A stretch of DNA of 64,000 bases from Neoalteromonas flava (GCF_002807685.1 NZ_PEAX01000005.1:62001-126000); one strand, 5' to 3'; counted from the first letter of the stretch, positions 34,150 to 45,117 are shown. A program made the numbers and translations. Notes: generated by a model not told the origin, from the sequence alone.

Positions 34150-36369
34150 TTAATCGCCACCAAGGATCTGCACTTGGGCGATATCGGTATCACCTTTGAG
34201 CACTTTATAAATCGCATCTTGAACAAGCGTTCGCATGCCATCAGCCATGGCCTGCTTTTTCATTTCAGAAACTGACGCTTCTTTATACACTAACGAACGC
34301 AATTCAGGCGTCATACCCAATAATTCATGTACCCCTGTGCGTCCTTTGTAGCCTGTATCGCCACATGCTTCGCAACCCGTAGAGCGATATAAAGTAGGGG
34401 GGCCATCTAATTCAAGTTCGTCAATAAAGGCTTCGCCGTATTGCCGCTTAATAAAATTGAATTCTTCTTCGTCGGCGGTATAAGACTCTTTACATTCACC
34501 ACATAGGGTTCTGATCAAACGTTGCGCTAGAATGCCAACACACGCATCCGAAAAGTTAACCGGATCCAAGCCTAAATCAAGTAAGCGGGTGATTGTTTCT
34601 GGCGCCGAATTCGTGTGCAGAGTAGACAATACCAAGTGACCAGTTAGAGAAGCCTCGATACCGGCATGGGCAGTTTCTTTATCCCGCATCTCACCGATCA
34701 ATATAATATCTGGGTCGGCCCGCAGGAAAGCCCGCAGCGCATTGGCAAAGGTAAAGCCTATTTTCGGGCTCACTTGTACTTGTTGCAGTCCAGCCTGCGT
34801 GATCTCCACCGGATCCTCGGCAGTCCAGATTTTTTTCTCTGGCGTATTCAGATATCCCAGAATTGCGTGCAAGGTGGTCGTTTTACCAGACCCTGTTGGC
34901 CCAACAACCAAAATGATACCGTGTGGCTTTTTAATCATTTCTTCCAAGCGAGAACGGTTGCCAGGAGCTACGTTCATTTTATCGATTGGCATCGCACCGC
35001 CGGATGCTAGGATCCGCATGACCACACCTTCACCCGCAACGGTCGGGATAGTTGCTACCCGTACTTCCACCAGTTGACCGCTCATGCGAAAAGCGAGTTT
35101 GCCGTCTTGAGGCACACGTTTCTCAGCAATATTCAGATTAGACATAATCTTTATCCGCGCGATAACGGCGCTATGGTGCGAGGCCGGTACTTGGTTGATA
35201 TCTCGACACACACCATCGACACGCATCCGAACCCGAGTTGGACCATTCTTTTCAGGGTCGATGTGAATATCAGACGCGTTAAGGCGCTTTGCATCATGCA
35301 AAATTCGACTAACCAAACGTACTACTGCAGGCGCATCATCAGTTAATTCATCAGAGTGCTCTTCGCTGTCTTCTTGGTTGGTGCCTATCTCATCCAAGAT
35401 TTCATTCATTTCACCAGGTGCACCGCTGCCACCGCTGTCGCCAAGATACTGCAATATCTGATTCGGTAGACCAACGGCTATTTCGTAACTATCGATGCCG
35501 AGGGCGCGCTCAATTTCCATTAATAACGCAGCATTATTAGGCTCAGCCATCAAGACGATAATGTTGTCGTTAACATCTGCAATAACAGCAACGCAATTGC
35601 GTTTTAGATAGCTCTTGTTAAGTTTGCTATCGCTTTGAAATAAGTGGTATTTGTCAGGCAAAAAGCCGATGAATGGCACTTGATAGTGGACCGACAGCGC
35701 AGTACCAATGTGGTTGTCGGCGACGCGTAATTCACTTTGTAAGCGTTGAATTAATTGGCGATGATCGTTACTGGTCTCGGTCACTTCTTTTAGTGCTTTT
35801 GCATTAACTAAGTCGGAGTGGACCAAGTAATCAAATGGTGCTTTTGTGCCGCCTAATTCATAGCGAAATTTTGCCCCAATTTTGTCAGCTAACTGCTGTG
35901 CAATCTTAAGATCACCATCATCAAAAGAACCGGATTTTTTGTTGATGATCTGCAGAACACCCATCATCACACCAGCGTTTAAGATGGGGACACACAAGAT
36001 ATTTTGGGTTTTAAACGTACTATTCTTATCGAATTTATCGGCAAAGCGTAAACGCGGGTGGATCTGGCTTAATTCAAAGCTGTCGTACGGGTCATTAATA
36101 ATCAGCGGCAGTTGCGAAAGTGCAACATAACCAGCTATTGATAATGGGCTGATAGGTACTTGTATTTGTTTGGTTTCTTTACCCGTTTTGAAACGAGCGA
36201 CCAAATCTTGATGCTGCAAACGCCGCTGAAAAATACTCATGCGCTCAGCACCCAACAATGACAGCACTTGCGATTCAAGCTCCTGATAGGCATCCATTAG
36301 CGGCGCTTGGCGTGCTAAAAGTTCATCAATCGCGGAAAAATCGGTTTCGGTACTGTCGCTTGTTAACAT
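34150..36369 (-). CDS. GspE/PilB-type secretion ATPase with N-terminal GAF domain
   Basis: 739 aa. N-terminal GAF domain (about 30-180), then a T2SSE_N/MshEN-like segment (GTALSVHYQVPFIGFLPD, VIADVNDNIIVLMAEPNN), then the type II/IV ATPase: GPTGSGKTTTLHAI (Walker A), RADPDIILIGEMRDKETA (Walker B) and a four-cysteine zinc site (CGEC and CEAC). Powers assembly of type II secretion or type IV pilus-like fibres. The GAF fusion is unusual for GspE/PilB and suggests ligand control. No pilin, GspF or GspD gene is nearby, so its machine is not identifiable from this window. Confidence 0.88.
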   Translation of the reverse strand: MLTSDSTETDFSAIDELLARQAPLMDAYQELESQVLSLLGAERMSIFQRRLQHQDLVARFKTGKETKQIQVPISPLSIAGYVALSQLPLIINDPYDSFELSQIHPRLRFADKFDKNSTFKTQNILCVPILNAGVMMGVLQIINKKSGSFDDGDLKIAQQLADKIGAKFRYELGGTKAPFDYLVHSDLVNAKALKEVTETSNDHRQLIQRLQSELRVADNHIGTALSVHYQVPFIGFLPDKYHLFQSDSKLNKSYLKRNCVAVIADVNDNIIVLMAEPNNAALLMEIERALGIDSYEIAVGLPNQILQYLGDSGGSGAPGEMNEILDEIGTNQEDSEEHSDELTDDAPAVVRLVSRILHDAKRLNASDIHIDPEKNGPTRVRMRVDGVCRDINQVPASHHSAVIARIKIMSNLNIAEKRVPQDGKLAFRMSGQLVEVRVATIPTVAGEGVVMRILASGGAMPIDKMNVAPGNRSRLEEMIKKPHGIILVVGPTGSGKTTTLHAILGYLNTPEKKIWTAEDPVEITQAGLQQVQVSPKIGFTFANALRAFLRADPDIILIGEMRDKETAHAGIEASLTGHLVLSTLHTNSAPETITRLLDLGLDPVNFSDACVGILAQRLIRTLCGECKESYTADEEEFNFIKRQYGEAFIDELELDGPPTLYRSTGCEACGDTGYKGRTGVHELLGMTPELRSLVYKEASVSEMKKQAMADGMRTLVQDAIYKVLKGDTDIAQVQILGGD

Positions 36370-36518
36370 AGTAAAGCCATGACTACTCTATTGAGCGATA
36401 CATTATAAACTTTTTGTTGAATTGTCACTGTACAGAGCGGTTTTTATTCGTTGATTGCCTTTTTTCTCGTCGATTGTGGCATTGAATTGTCGCAACTTAT
36501 TGTTCATTAGTGCGGTAT

Positions 36519-37382
36519 TTAGCCGCTTGGGTTGATTGATTGGGCGCGGGCCTTCAGAGTTCTGCGAAGAAATCCTATCAAGTGTTTAACTCTGGGGAGA
36601 TTGATTCGAGTTTGGTGTGCAAGTACCCAAAGATCAGCGAAATTAAAAGACTGGTCGCCGCAGCGCTTCAAGCTATTAAATTGCTCTGCAATATAAGCTG
36701 CACCGATGATTAAGCCGTGTCCTTGTGCTGCAAGTTTATGCCGGCTCACTAAGTCATCAATAGTGAAAAGAACCGGTGCAGTAGGAAAATCAGACTGACG
36801 AATATAATTATTGGCTGCGTTTATGTCGGTGTTAGTTATCCAACCCACTCGCTCACTGGCAGTATGCGTGAGGTAATCTGTATGCGCGTAAAAGCCGAGC
36901 TCGATAGGACAAATGCGATGACCAACATAATCATCCCCCGGTGAATTTGCTCCGCGGATCACAATATCAGCCTCATTTTCATTCAGATTAGCAAATTGAT
37001 AACCGGTGCTAATTTCAAGCTTCACCAGAGGGTTTTGGGCACAGTAGTCGAGCAATGGTTGCATGAGTAAAAATTCATAAATGGGTGGTGGCAGTGACAG
37101 CACGATACGCTCATACTGAGGACCAACCGCACTAATGTCACGTTCACCCTTAATAATGCTTGCTTCAATACTGTGTGCAGTTTCGAGCATCATTTGGCCA
37201 AGCGTGGTTAATTTTAATCCCTTGGCATGGCGTTCAATAAGTGCAGTTGGGTGCTGATTGTTGACCCGATTGATATGGCGAAGCGTTGTGACATGATTTT
37301 GTGTCAACTGTTGGGCAGCACCGCGCACCGTGCGTCCGCGATGCACTGCTAACAAAAGTCGGTAATCATCCCATTTTTGCAT
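36519..37382 (-). CDS. LysR-type transcriptional regulator
   Basis: About 287 aa. N-terminal HTH with WDDYRLLLAVHRGRTVRGAAQ, then an effector domain resembling AmpR/GcvA-like LysR proteins (VKLEISTGYQFANLNENEADIVIRG). The start is ATG 37382; a GTG one codon earlier is possible. Target genes unknown: its nearest neighbours are an NTF2-like gene downstream of its own promoter side and the GspE operon. The second helix (LTQNHVTTLRHINRV) is less typical of LysR proteins, so DNA specificity may be unusual. Confidence 0.82.
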   Translation of the reverse strand: MQKWDDYRLLLAVHRGRTVRGAAQQLTQNHVTTLRHINRVNNQHPTALIERHAKGLKLTTLGQMMLETAHSIEASIIKGERDISAVGPQYERIVLSLPPPIYEFLLMQPLLDYCAQNPLVKLEISTGYQFANLNENEADIVIRGANSPGDDYVGHRICPIELGFYAHTDYLTHTASERVGWITNTDINAANNYIRQSDFPTAPVLFTIDDLVSRHKLAAQGHGLIIGAAYIAEQFNSLKRCGDQSFNFADLWVLAHQTRINLPRVKHLIGFLRRTLKARAQSINPSG

Positions 37383-37391
37383 CACTACTCA

Positions 37392-37868
37392 TTACTCTGT
37401 TACATAATTAGCCGGATGCACCGAAAATGCTGCTATCCGCCAGCCTTGCTCACTTTGCTGGATCATATAGGTTGCGCCAACCCGATTGAAAACACTGCCG
37501 TCCGGTTTAAAACGAATGGCTACATTGCGCACCAAAGCAAGATTTTCTGCCAAAGGTTGAATATCCACAGAATCCCATGCGACGCGCGCCACCCCATCCT
37601 TCTTGAGATTTAATAGAAAACGTTCAACTCGTTCATCCATGGTCGCAGCTGACACAGTAGATGGTGGATTATTCGCGTCAACAAAGGTCACATTCTCGTG
37701 ATATAAGGGTAAGTCCTGACGTAACGTTCCATTGGTAATGAAGTCATTGTATTTAAGCATGTAGTTGGTAAACAGCGCGTCAATGCCCTGATGATATTGG
37801 CTTGTTGCATTGCTTGCCAGACTGAATATGGCTAAACAAAAAACGATTAATGGGGTAAGTACCTTCAT
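37392..37868 (-). CDS. Exported NTF2-like (SnoaL-type) protein
   Basis: 158 aa with a signal peptide (LIVFCLAIFSLASNATS). The mature part looks like a cone-shaped NTF2/SnoaL-type fold: helical start (GIDALFTNYMLKYNDFI), then strands such as LALVRNVAIRFKPDG and GATYMIQQSEQGWRIAAFSV. Such domains bind small ligands or act as small enzymes; function here unknown. It ends 10 bases before the LysR gene start on the same strand, so the two may be co-transcribed. Confidence 0.65.
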   Translation of the reverse strand: MKVLTPLIVFCLAIFSLASNATSQYHQGIDALFTNYMLKYNDFITNGTLRQDLPLYHENVTFVDANNPPSTVSAATMDERVERFLLNLKKDGVARVAWDSVDIQPLAENLALVRNVAIRFKPDGSVFNRVGATYMIQQSEQGWRIAAFSVHPANYVTE

Positions 37869-37990
37869 AGTTATGTAGACCTGTTCAAGTTAATGAAGCT
37901 ACAGCGTAATGTTCAACCCTATCAATGTCGTGGTACATTTTTATTTTAAAATGGTACAAAAGTATACAGGAGAAGCTAAATATTTCTCTG

Positions 37991-38857
37991 TTATTCTTTT
38001 GCTTGTTCTAAGCAGATCTTGCCGTCAATGTGAACATCCCGCTGCGGGAATGCAATGACGATATCATTAGCACGGAAGATGTCATCGATGGCATGGCGAA
38101 TGTTGCTGCGAATGATCCGAAGGTCTCTTTCTGCCGAAGCGCTAACCCAAAAATACACTTCGAATACTAGTGCACTGTCACCAAAATCGTCGAATATGAC
38201 CAGAGGCTCAGGGGTGTGCAACGCATCGGTATTTTCTTTCATCACTTGACTGATTAGCTCGGATACCTTGCGGGTGGGTGAGCCGTACGCGACACCAACC
38301 TTCACAGAAGTCCTGACATTGCGGTCAATTAAAGTCCAATTGATCACGGTATTTTCAAGTAGCTTGCTGTTTGGAATTAGCATATGCACGCCATCGACGC
38401 GGCGAATACGGGTCGAGCGAGTATTGATTGACTCAACCGTGCCTCGAGAGGTGTTTTCGATTTCTAAAAAGTCACCGATTCGGATTGGCCGCTCCCACAT
38501 TAATATCCAGCCACTGATAAAATTGTTAATGATGTTTTGCGCACCAAAACCGACACCAATAGCAACAGCACCAGATACAAATGCAAACGCGGTGATGGGC
38601 ACATTAAAAAAGTCTAGGGTAGTGATTACCAAGATAATCAGCGTAATGACGAAAAATAGCCGCATGGCCAAGTGCGCAACATCAGGGCGCACATGATTTG
38701 CCAATAGTCGCTTTTTGAGAAATTTAGACGACCAACTGAGGATATAAAGCCCTGCGATGACCAACAGGGGAACAAGCAAAACTTGGCCTAACGTAAAGGT
38801 TTGCTCATTGGCCGTGAATAATTCTTTATCGAGTAACGCACGTATCTGATCGAGCAT
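37991..38857 (-). CDS. Small-conductance mechanosensitive channel, MscS family
   Basis: About 288 aa. Three membrane segments in the N-terminal half, with the pore helix signature AVAIGVGFGAQNIINNFISG, then the beta domain (RPIRIGDFLEIENTSRGTVE, INTRSTRIRRVDGVHMLIPN) and a C-terminal mixed domain. The start MLDQIRALL at 38857 is chosen because AAGGAAGACT precedes it; a GTG at 38872 is an alternative. MscS opens under hypo-osmotic stress to release solutes. Downstream terminator not seen. Confidence 0.92.
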   Translation of the reverse strand: MLDQIRALLDKELFTANEQTFTLGQVLLVPLLVIAGLYILSWSSKFLKKRLLANHVRPDVAHLAMRLFFVITLIILVITTLDFFNVPITAFAFVSGAVAIGVGFGAQNIINNFISGWILMWERPIRIGDFLEIENTSRGTVESINTRSTRIRRVDGVHMLIPNSKLLENTVINWTLIDRNVRTSVKVGVAYGSPTRKVSELISQVMKENTDALHTPEPLVIFDDFGDSALVFEVYFWVSASAERDLRIIRSNIRHAIDDIFRANDIVIAFPQRDVHIDGKICLEQAKE

Positions 38858-39115
38858 AGTCTTCCTTTGCACTGAATCTGCTTGATAGAAGCTTATCTTA
38901 ATATTGAGTTAAATGGGACTGAGGCATTGTTTTTAGCGTGCAAATTGCGCGCTTCTTTGAATTCTGGAAGAGACAAGCGATGCTCGTCTTTTTGCTTGTG
39001 TCGGGAGGAAGCCCTGCCAAAGCCGGCTTTAGCTGCTTATAGGTCAAATGCTCGATGTAAAAAACGGACGCTAAAATTAATGTAACCGGTATAGACCTTC
39101 TTTGAGATAGTACTC

Positions 39116-39838
39116 ATGCAAAAAGTACGTATTTATGATTTACCCACCAGACTCTTTCACGGACTATTTGCTTTAGCATTTATTACTGCCTTCGGCATTG
39201 CGAACTTCGTCGATGATGAATCGAACGTGTTTTCTTTCCACATGCTGGCAGGGCTAATAATGGGCTTCTGCATTATCTGGCGGATAATTTGGGGAGTAGT
39301 GGGTACCCGACATGCACGCTGGAGCGACTTTACCTTTGCTCCGGCAAAACTCAAACATTATTTAGCCGAAGCTTATACCGGGCGTAAGCATTCCTTTGCT
39401 GGGCATAACCCTGCCTCTAGTTGGGCGGCGGTATTGATGATTTTACTGGGTATACTTATGGTTACCACAGGCTGTCTTATGATCCTTGGGCTCGGTGGCG
39501 AAATTATGGAAGAAGCTCACGAGCTGATAGCCAATACCTTCTTATTAGTGGTTGTGCTGCATATTGCGGGGATTGTCATCCACCAACTGCAATACAAGGA
39601 CAATATGCATCACAGCATGTTGCATGGTTACAAAAGGATTACAATGCCAGCTGGTTCAGATGTAGTTCAACACAAATTGGCAGGAAGCTTGTTTTTGACG
39701 ATAACGCTAGTATTTGCAGCATACTTAATCTCTAATTATACGGTTGAGACTCGCACATTAACCGTGTTTAGTCAGCCTTTTGTATTGGCCGAGCCGGACC
39801 ACGAAGATTATGAGTATGATAACCAGCACGAAGATTAA
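39116..39838 (+). CDS. Cytochrome b561-like membrane protein
   Basis: 240 aa with about four to five membrane helices. Starts KVRIYDLPTRLFHGLFALAF, the typical entry of Ni/Fe-hydrogenase-like cytochrome b561 proteins; histidines suited to haem ligation occur in helix 1 (LFHG), helix 2 (SFHMLAG) and helix 4 (VVLHIAGIVIHQL). Probably a haem-b electron carrier for a quinone or c-type partner. The C-terminus is acidic. It is followed after 2 bases by a LuxR-type regulator, so the two genes are one operon. Confidence 0.82.
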   Translation: MQKVRIYDLPTRLFHGLFALAFITAFGIANFVDDESNVFSFHMLAGLIMGFCIIWRIIWGVVGTRHARWSDFTFAPAKLKHYLAEAYTGRKHSFAGHNPASSWAAVLMILLGILMVTTGCLMILGLGGEIMEEAHELIANTFLLVVVLHIAGIVIHQLQYKDNMHHSMLHGYKRITMPAGSDVVQHKLAGSLFLTITLVFAAYLISNYTVETRTLTVFSQPFVLAEPDHEDYEYDNQHED

Positions 39839-39840
39839 CC

Positions 39841-40362
39841 ATGGCGAATGAACCAGAAAGGCGGGTACTGCTCGCTACGCTAACGATCATCGCCCTTATT
39901 ATTGCTTTTGATCTATATACCGATGCGACTGAAGGCGTAGTGTGGTGGCATTTGACCCTAGAGGGATTGGCAGGACTATTAGCGTTACTCGGCGTTTTCT
40001 TCCTATTACGGCAGAGTTTTGGTTTGCGCCATGATTTGACCCAAGCACACGCCAGAGCGACGGAGTTGGCAGTACAAGCAGAAGAGTGGCGGGCACGCTC
40101 TAAAGCTCATGTTGATGGGCTAGCTTTAATGATCCATCAACAACTAAACCAATGGAAACTAACACCAGCCGAGCAGGAAGTTGCGTTTCTGTTACTCAAA
40201 GGTTTGAGCTTGAAAGAAGTTGCCAGCGTGCGCGGAACGTCAGAAAAAACCGCTCGCGCGCAATCCTTAGCGATATATAGTAAGGCTGGAGTCACTGGTC
40301 GCTCGGAGCTATCGGCGTTCTTTTTAGAAGACTTGCTACCCCAGCAAGTGATAGATGGCTAA
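39841..40362 (+). CDS. Membrane-anchored LuxR-type regulator
   Basis: 173 aa. Two hydrophobic helices (residues 10-25 and 38-58), then a coiled-coil segment (TQAHARATELAVQAEEWR), then a LuxR-family HTH (WKLTPAEQEVAFLLLKGLSLKEVASVRGT, with ARAQSLAIYSKAGVTGRSEL). No receiver or ligand domain, so signal could enter through the membrane part. Located 2 bases after the cytochrome b561-like gene; a link between redox state or membrane condition and transcription is imaginable but not proved. Confidence 0.78.
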   Translation: MANEPERRVLLATLTIIALIIAFDLYTDATEGVVWWHLTLEGLAGLLALLGVFFLLRQSFGLRHDLTQAHARATELAVQAEEWRARSKAHVDGLALMIHQQLNQWKLTPAEQEVAFLLLKGLSLKEVASVRGTSEKTARAQSLAIYSKAGVTGRSELSAFFLEDLLPQQVIDG

Positions 40363-40399
40363 TTAATCGTCAAATACACTTGCAATCCTCACTAACCTC

Positions 40400-40934
<535 letters not shown>

Positions 40935-40952
40935 TAGAAGAGGGTTATAACA

Positions 40953-41591
40953 ATGGCGATTGGTCTTATCGGTCGTAAAGTGGGTATGACGCGCATCTTC
41001 ACTGAAGATGGTGTTTCTATCCCTGTGACTGTTATTGAAGCAACCCCTAACCGTGTTACTCAACTTCGTACTGAAGAAACTGACGGCTACCGCGCTTTGC
41101 AAGTAACCGCAGGTGAGAAGAAAGCAAATCGCGTTAACAAAGCGGCCGCTGGTCACTTTGCTAAAGCTGGCGTTGAAGCTGGTCGTGGTTTGTGGGAATT
41201 CCGTCTAGACGCGAATGAAGGCACTGATATTGAAGTTGGCAGTGAAATCACTGTTGAGCTATTCAACGAAACTAAGAAAGTTGACGTTGTTGGTACTTCA
41301 AAAGGTAAAGGGTTTGCTGGCGCAATTAAGCGTTGGAATTTCGCACACCAACGTAATACACATGGTAACTCATTGTCACACCGTGCTCCTGGTTCAATTG
41401 GTCAAAACCAATCTCCAGGTAAAGTATTCAAAGGCAAGAAAATGGCTGGTCAGCTTGGTAACGCACGCGTGACTATGCAGTCTTTGGAAGTAGTACGTGT
41501 AGACGCTGAAAACAACCTGTTGTTGGTTAAAGGCACAGTACCTGGCGCGACTGGCGGTGACGTCATCGTCAAGCCTGCGGTCAAAGCCTAA
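40953..41591 (+). CDS. rplC: 50S ribosomal protein L3
   Basis: 212 aa. [20 protein letters not shown] at the start and [16 protein letters not shown] identify L3, an early assembly protein close to the peptidyl-transferase centre. The [16 protein letters not shown] loop holds the Gln that is methylated by PrmB in E. coli. Eighteen bases separate it from rpsJ. Confidence 0.98.
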   Translation: MAIGLIGRKVGMTRIFTEDGVSIPVTVIEATPNRVTQLRTEETDGYRALQVTAGEKKANRVNKAAAGHFAKAGVEAGRGLWEFRLDANEGTDIEVGSEITVELFNETKKVDVVGTSKGKGFAGAIKRWNFAHQRNTHGNSLSHRAPGSIGQNQSPGKVFKGKKMAGQLGNARVTMQSLEVVRVDAENNLLLVKGTVPGATGGDVIVKPAVKA

Positions 41592-41609
41592 CGTCTGGGG
41601 AGTTAAGTG

Positions 41610-42215
41610 ATGGAATTAGCATTGAAAGACGCCAAAGGCGCTCTTGAAGTATCCGAAGCGACCTTTGGACGTGAATTCAACGAAGCCCTGGTTCACCAGG
41701 TAGTTGTTGCATACGGCGCAGGCGCTCGTCAGGGTACTAAAGCTCAGAAGACACGTTCTGAAGTACGTGGTGGTGGTAAGAAGCCATGGCGTCAAAAAGG
41801 TACTGGTCGTGCACGTGCTGGTACAATCCGCAGCCCAATTTGGGTTGGTGGTGGCCGCGCATTTGCTGCCAAGCCTCGTGATCATGAGCAAAAGGTCAAC
41901 AAAAAGATGTACCGTGGTGCGATCAAAAGCATCCTTTCTGAATTGGTACGTCAAGACCGTTTAGTAGTGGTTGAAAGCTTTGGTGTTGATTCGCCAAAGA
42001 CTAAAGCACTATTAACTAAATTAAACGCGCTTGAATTGAAAGACGTGTTAATCGTGACACCTGAAGTTGATGAGAACTTGTTCTTGTCTGCACGTAACCT
42101 CTACAAAGTAGACGTACGTGACGTTGCAGGTATCGACCCGGTCAGCTTAATTGCGTTTGAAAAAGTGCTAATGACTGCTGACGCAGTTAAGCAACTTGAG
42201 GAGGCGTTAGCATGA
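41610..42215 (+). CDS. rplD: 50S ribosomal protein L4
   Basis: 201 aa. The extended loop [20 protein letters not shown] lines the exit tunnel. I start it at ATG 41610 (GGGGAG upstream), not at GTG 41607. In E. coli L4 also represses this operon by binding the S10 leader. The last 4 bases overlap rplW. Confidence 0.97.
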   Translation: MELALKDAKGALEVSEATFGREFNEALVHQVVVAYGAGARQGTKAQKTRSEVRGGGKKPWRQKGTGRARAGTIRSPIWVGGGRAFAAKPRDHEQKVNKKMYRGAIKSILSELVRQDRLVVVESFGVDSPKTKALLTKLNALELKDVLIVTPEVDENLFLSARNLYKVDVRDVAGIDPVSLIAFEKVLMTADAVKQLEEALA

Positions 42216-42511
42216 ACCAGGAACGTCTATTAAAAGTATTGGTTGCGCCGCACGTGTCTGAGAAATCAACACTTGCTGCTGAAGCAAACAACACTGTTGT
42301 ATTTAAAGTTGTTAAAGACGCCAACAAAGCTGAAATTAAAGCTGCTGTTGAGTCATTGTTCGACGTAGAAGTGAATTCTGTACGCACGGTTAACGTAAAA
42401 GGTAAAACCAAGCGTCACGGCATGCATTTCGGTAAGCGTAGCGATTGGAAAAAAGCATACGTTGTACTGAAAGAAGGCCAGGATATCGACTTCGTCGGTG
42501 GCGCTGAGTAA
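42212..42511 (+). CDS. rplW: 50S ribosomal protein L23
   Basis: 99 aa. Starts [19 protein letters not shown], with the tunnel loop near [13 protein letters not shown]23 forms the docking site at the tunnel exit for trigger factor and SRP. ATGA overlap with rplD. Confidence 0.97.
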   Translation: MNQERLLKVLVAPHVSEKSTLAAEANNTVVFKVVKDANKAEIKAAVESLFDVEVNSVRTVNVKGKTKRHGMHFGKRSDWKKAYVVLKEGQDIDFVGGAE

Positions 42512-42525
42512 GAAGGGGATTAGAC

Positions 42526-43350
42526 ATGCCATTATTGAAAGCTAAGCCAACTTCTGCCGGACGTCGTCATGTTGTTCAGGTAGTTAATCCTGATCTACAT
42601 AAAGGTGCTCCTTATGCGCCTCTATTAGAAAAGAACAGCAAATCTGGTGGTCGTAACAACAATGGTCGCATTACTGTGCGCCATATCGGTGGTGGTCATA
42701 AGCAACACTACCGTGTAATTGATTTTAAACGTAATAAAGACGGTATCCCTGCGAAGATTGAGCGTTTGGAATATGATCCAAACCGTTCAGCAAACATCGC
42801 ATTGGTATTGTACGCAGACGGTGAACGTCGTTACATCCTTGCGCCTAAAGGTGCAAAAGCTGGTGATGCAGTGCAATCAGGTTCTGATGCACCGATCAAA
42901 GCGGGTAACGCAATGCCTATGCGCAACATGCCAGTGGGTACTACCGTTCACGCCATTGAAATGAAGCCTGGTAAAGGTGCTCAAATCGCTCGTTCAGCTG
43001 GTGCTTATGCACAGATTCTTGCGCGTGATGGAGCCTACGTTACCTTGCGTCTTCGCTCTGGCGAAATGCGTAAAGTATTAGCGGATTGTCGCGCCACTAT
43101 TGGTGAAGTCGGCAACGCTGAACACATGCTGCGTTCACTTGGTAAAGCCGGTGCTACACGCTGGCGTGGTGTTCGTCCGACAGTTCGTGGTGTTGCCATG
43201 AACCCGGTTGATCACCCGCACGGTGGTGGTGAAGGTCGTACTTCTGGAGGCCGTCATCCGGTTACTCCATGGGGTGTGCCTACTAAGGGTAAGAAAACCC
43301 GCAGCAACAAGCGTACAGATAAGCTTATCGTACGTCGTCGTAACAAGTAA
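42526..43350 (+). CDS. rplB: 50S ribosomal protein L2
   Basis: 274 aa. [18 protein letters not shown] and the C-terminal [20 protein letters not shown] are L2 signatures; the latter contains the histidine (H229 in E. coli numbering) near the peptidyl-transferase centre. Full length. Sixteen bases precede rpsS. Confidence 0.98.
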   Translation: MPLLKAKPTSAGRRHVVQVVNPDLHKGAPYAPLLEKNSKSGGRNNNGRITVRHIGGGHKQHYRVIDFKRNKDGIPAKIERLEYDPNRSANIALVLYADGERRYILAPKGAKAGDAVQSGSDAPIKAGNAMPMRNMPVGTTVHAIEMKPGKGAQIARSAGAYAQILARDGAYVTLRLRSGEMRKVLADCRATIGEVGNAEHMLRSLGKAGATRWRGVRPTVRGVAMNPVDHPHGGGEGRTSGGRHPVTPWGVPTKGKKTRSNKRTDKLIVRRRNK

Positions 43351-43365
43351 TAGCGAGGATTCACC

Positions 43366-43641
43366 ATGCCACGTTCTCTCAAGAAAGGTCCTTTTATTGA
43401 CCTTCACTTGCTGAAGAAGGTAGAGGCTGCAGTGGAAAAGAACGAGCGTCGTCCAATCAAAACTTGGTCACGCCGTTCCATGATTATTCCAGATATGATT
43501 GGTTTAACCATTGCAGTCCATAACGGTCGCCAGCACGTTCCTGTATTAATCAGTGACGAAATGGTTGGCCACAAGTTGGGCGAATTTGCGCCAACGCGCA
43601 CTTACCGCGGCCATGTCGCGGATAAGAAAGCGAAACGTTAA
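43366..43641 (+). CDS. rpsS: 30S ribosomal protein S19
   Basis: 91 aa. [20 protein letters not shown] and [20 protein letters not shown] identify S19, which binds 16S rRNA of the head with S13. Ten bases separate it from rplV, with AGGGGAAAGAG as ribosome-binding region. Confidence 0.98.
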   Translation: MPRSLKKGPFIDLHLLKKVEAAVEKNERRPIKTWSRRSMIIPDMIGLTIAVHNGRQHVPVLISDEMVGHKLGEFAPTRTYRGHVADKKAKR

Positions 43642-43651
43642 GGGGAAAGAG

Positions 43652-43984
43652 ATGGAAGCATTAGCTAAACACCGTTTTGCCCGTACGTCAGCTCAAAAAG
43701 CACGTTTGGTAGCAGATCAGATTCGCGGTTTGCACGTTGAAAAGGCACTTGAGTTATTAACTTATAGTCCTAAGAAAAGTGCAGCATTGGTCAAGAAAGT
43801 ACTAGAGTCTGCGATTGCAAATGCAGAGCACAACGAAGGTGCTGATATTGACGAATTGACCGTTGCCAAAATCTTTGTTGACGAAGGCCCAACGATGAAG
43901 CGGATCAAGACACGTGCTAAAGGCCGTGCTGATCGTATTTTTAAGCGTAGCAGTCACATTACTGTGGTTGTAGCGGATAACTAG
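43652..43984 (+). CDS. rplV: 50S ribosomal protein L22
   Basis: 110 aa, starting at ATG 43652 ([20 protein letters not shown]); the longer frame from 43553 lies inside rpsS in another frame and is rejected. The beta-hairpin ([18 protein letters not shown]) reaches into the exit tunnel, the site of macrolide-resistance changes in other bacteria. Confidence 0.97.
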   Translation: MEALAKHRFARTSAQKARLVADQIRGLHVEKALELLTYSPKKSAALVKKVLESAIANAEHNEGADIDELTVAKIFVDEGPTMKRIKTRAKGRADRIFKRSSHITVVVADN

Positions 43985-43993
43985 GAGTAGAGA

Positions 43994-44701
43994 ATGGGAC
44001 AGAAGGTACATCCTACGGGTATACGCCTGGGTATCAGCAAGCCATGGACATCTACCTGGTACGCAAATACTGCAGAATATGCGGATAACCTGTTTAATGA
44101 TCATCAGGTACGTCAGTATCTGACTAAGCAGTTGAAAAACGCTTCGCTTTCTAAAATCGTAATCGAGCGTCCTGCTAAGAGCATCCGTGTGACTATTCAC
44201 ACTGCTCGTCCAGGCGTCGTAATCGGTAAGAAAGGTGAAGATGTCGAGAAGCTTCGCAATCACGTATCTAAGCTAGCCGGTGTGCCAGCTCAGATCAACA
44301 TTGCTGAAGTTCGTAAGCCAGAGCTTGATGCACAGCTAGTCGCTGACAGCATTTCAAGCCAGCTTGAACGCCGTGTTATGTTCCGTCGCGCCATGAAGCG
44401 TGCCGTGCAAAACGCTATGCGTTTGGGTGCTAAAGGTATCAAAGTTGAAGTTAGCGGTCGTCTAGGCGGCGCTGAAATCGCACGTAGCGAATGGTATCGT
44501 GAAGGTCGTGTACCTTTGCACACATTCCGTGCTGATATCGACTATGCAACCTCAGAAGCGTTGACAACTTACGGTATCATTGGCGTTAAAGTGTGGATCT
44601 TCAAAGGTGAAGTTTTGGGTGGTTTACCTGCAGCTAATGCAGTTGAACAGGCTCCAGCAGCACCTAAGAAGAAAGGCCGTAGCGCTAAGCGAGAGGGCTA
44701 A
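43994..44701 (+). CDS. rpsC: 30S ribosomal protein S3
   Basis: 235 aa. [18 protein letters not shown], the KH domain ([17 protein letters not shown]) and [15 protein letters not shown] identify S3, at the mRNA entry. The C-terminus is Ala/Lys-rich as usual. Starts 9 bases after rplV. Confidence 0.98.
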   Translation: MGQKVHPTGIRLGISKPWTSTWYANTAEYADNLFNDHQVRQYLTKQLKNASLSKIVIERPAKSIRVTIHTARPGVVIGKKGEDVEKLRNHVSKLAGVPAQINIAEVRKPELDAQLVADSISSQLERRVMFRRAMKRAVQNAMRLGAKGIKVEVSGRLGGAEIARSEWYREGRVPLHTFRADIDYATSEALTTYGIIGVKVWIFKGEVLGGLPAANAVEQAPAAPKKKGRSAKREG

Positions 44702-44703
44702 TC

Positions 44704-45117
44704 ATGTTACAACCAAAGCGTACGAAATTTCGTAAACAGCATAAAGGGCGTAACCGTGGTCTAGCGATTGCCGGCGGTAAAGTAAGCTTCGGTACATACG
44801 GTCTTAAAGCCGTTGCGCGTGGTCGCATGACTGCACGTCAAATTGAAGCAGCTCGTCGAGCAATGACGCGTCACGTTAAGCGTCAAGGTAAAATCTGGAT
44901 CCGCGTTTTTCCTGATAAGCCAATTACTGAGAAGCCTCTAGAGGTTCGTCAAGGTAAAGGTAAAGGTAACGTTGAGTACTGGGTATGCCAAATTCAACCG
45001 GGTCGTGTGTTATATGAAATGGAAGGTGTTCCAGAAGAACTAGCACGTGAAGCGTTTGCACTGGCTGCGGCAAAACTGCCATTTAAAACAACCTTTGTAA
45101 CTCGGACGGTGATGTAA
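44704..45117 (+). CDS. rplP: 50S ribosomal protein L16
   Basis: 137 aa. [39 protein letters not shown] and [11 protein letters not shown] identify L16, which supports the A site and the central protuberance. It contains the Arg that is hydroxylated by YcfD in E. coli (within [13 protein letters not shown] context). The stop codon shares one base with the start of rpmC. Confidence 0.98.
   Translation: MLQPKRTKFRKQHKGRNRGLAIAGGKVSFGTYGLKAVARGRMTARQIEAARRAMTRHVKRQGKIWIRVFPDKPITEKPLEVRQGKGKGNVEYWVCQIQPGRVLYEMEGVPEELAREAFALAAAKLPFKTTFVTRTVM

Noticed and set aside
43553-43651. N-terminal extension of L22 inside rpsS
   Set aside because: L22 proteins start at [10 protein letters not shown]; the extension only re-reads rpsS in another frame.
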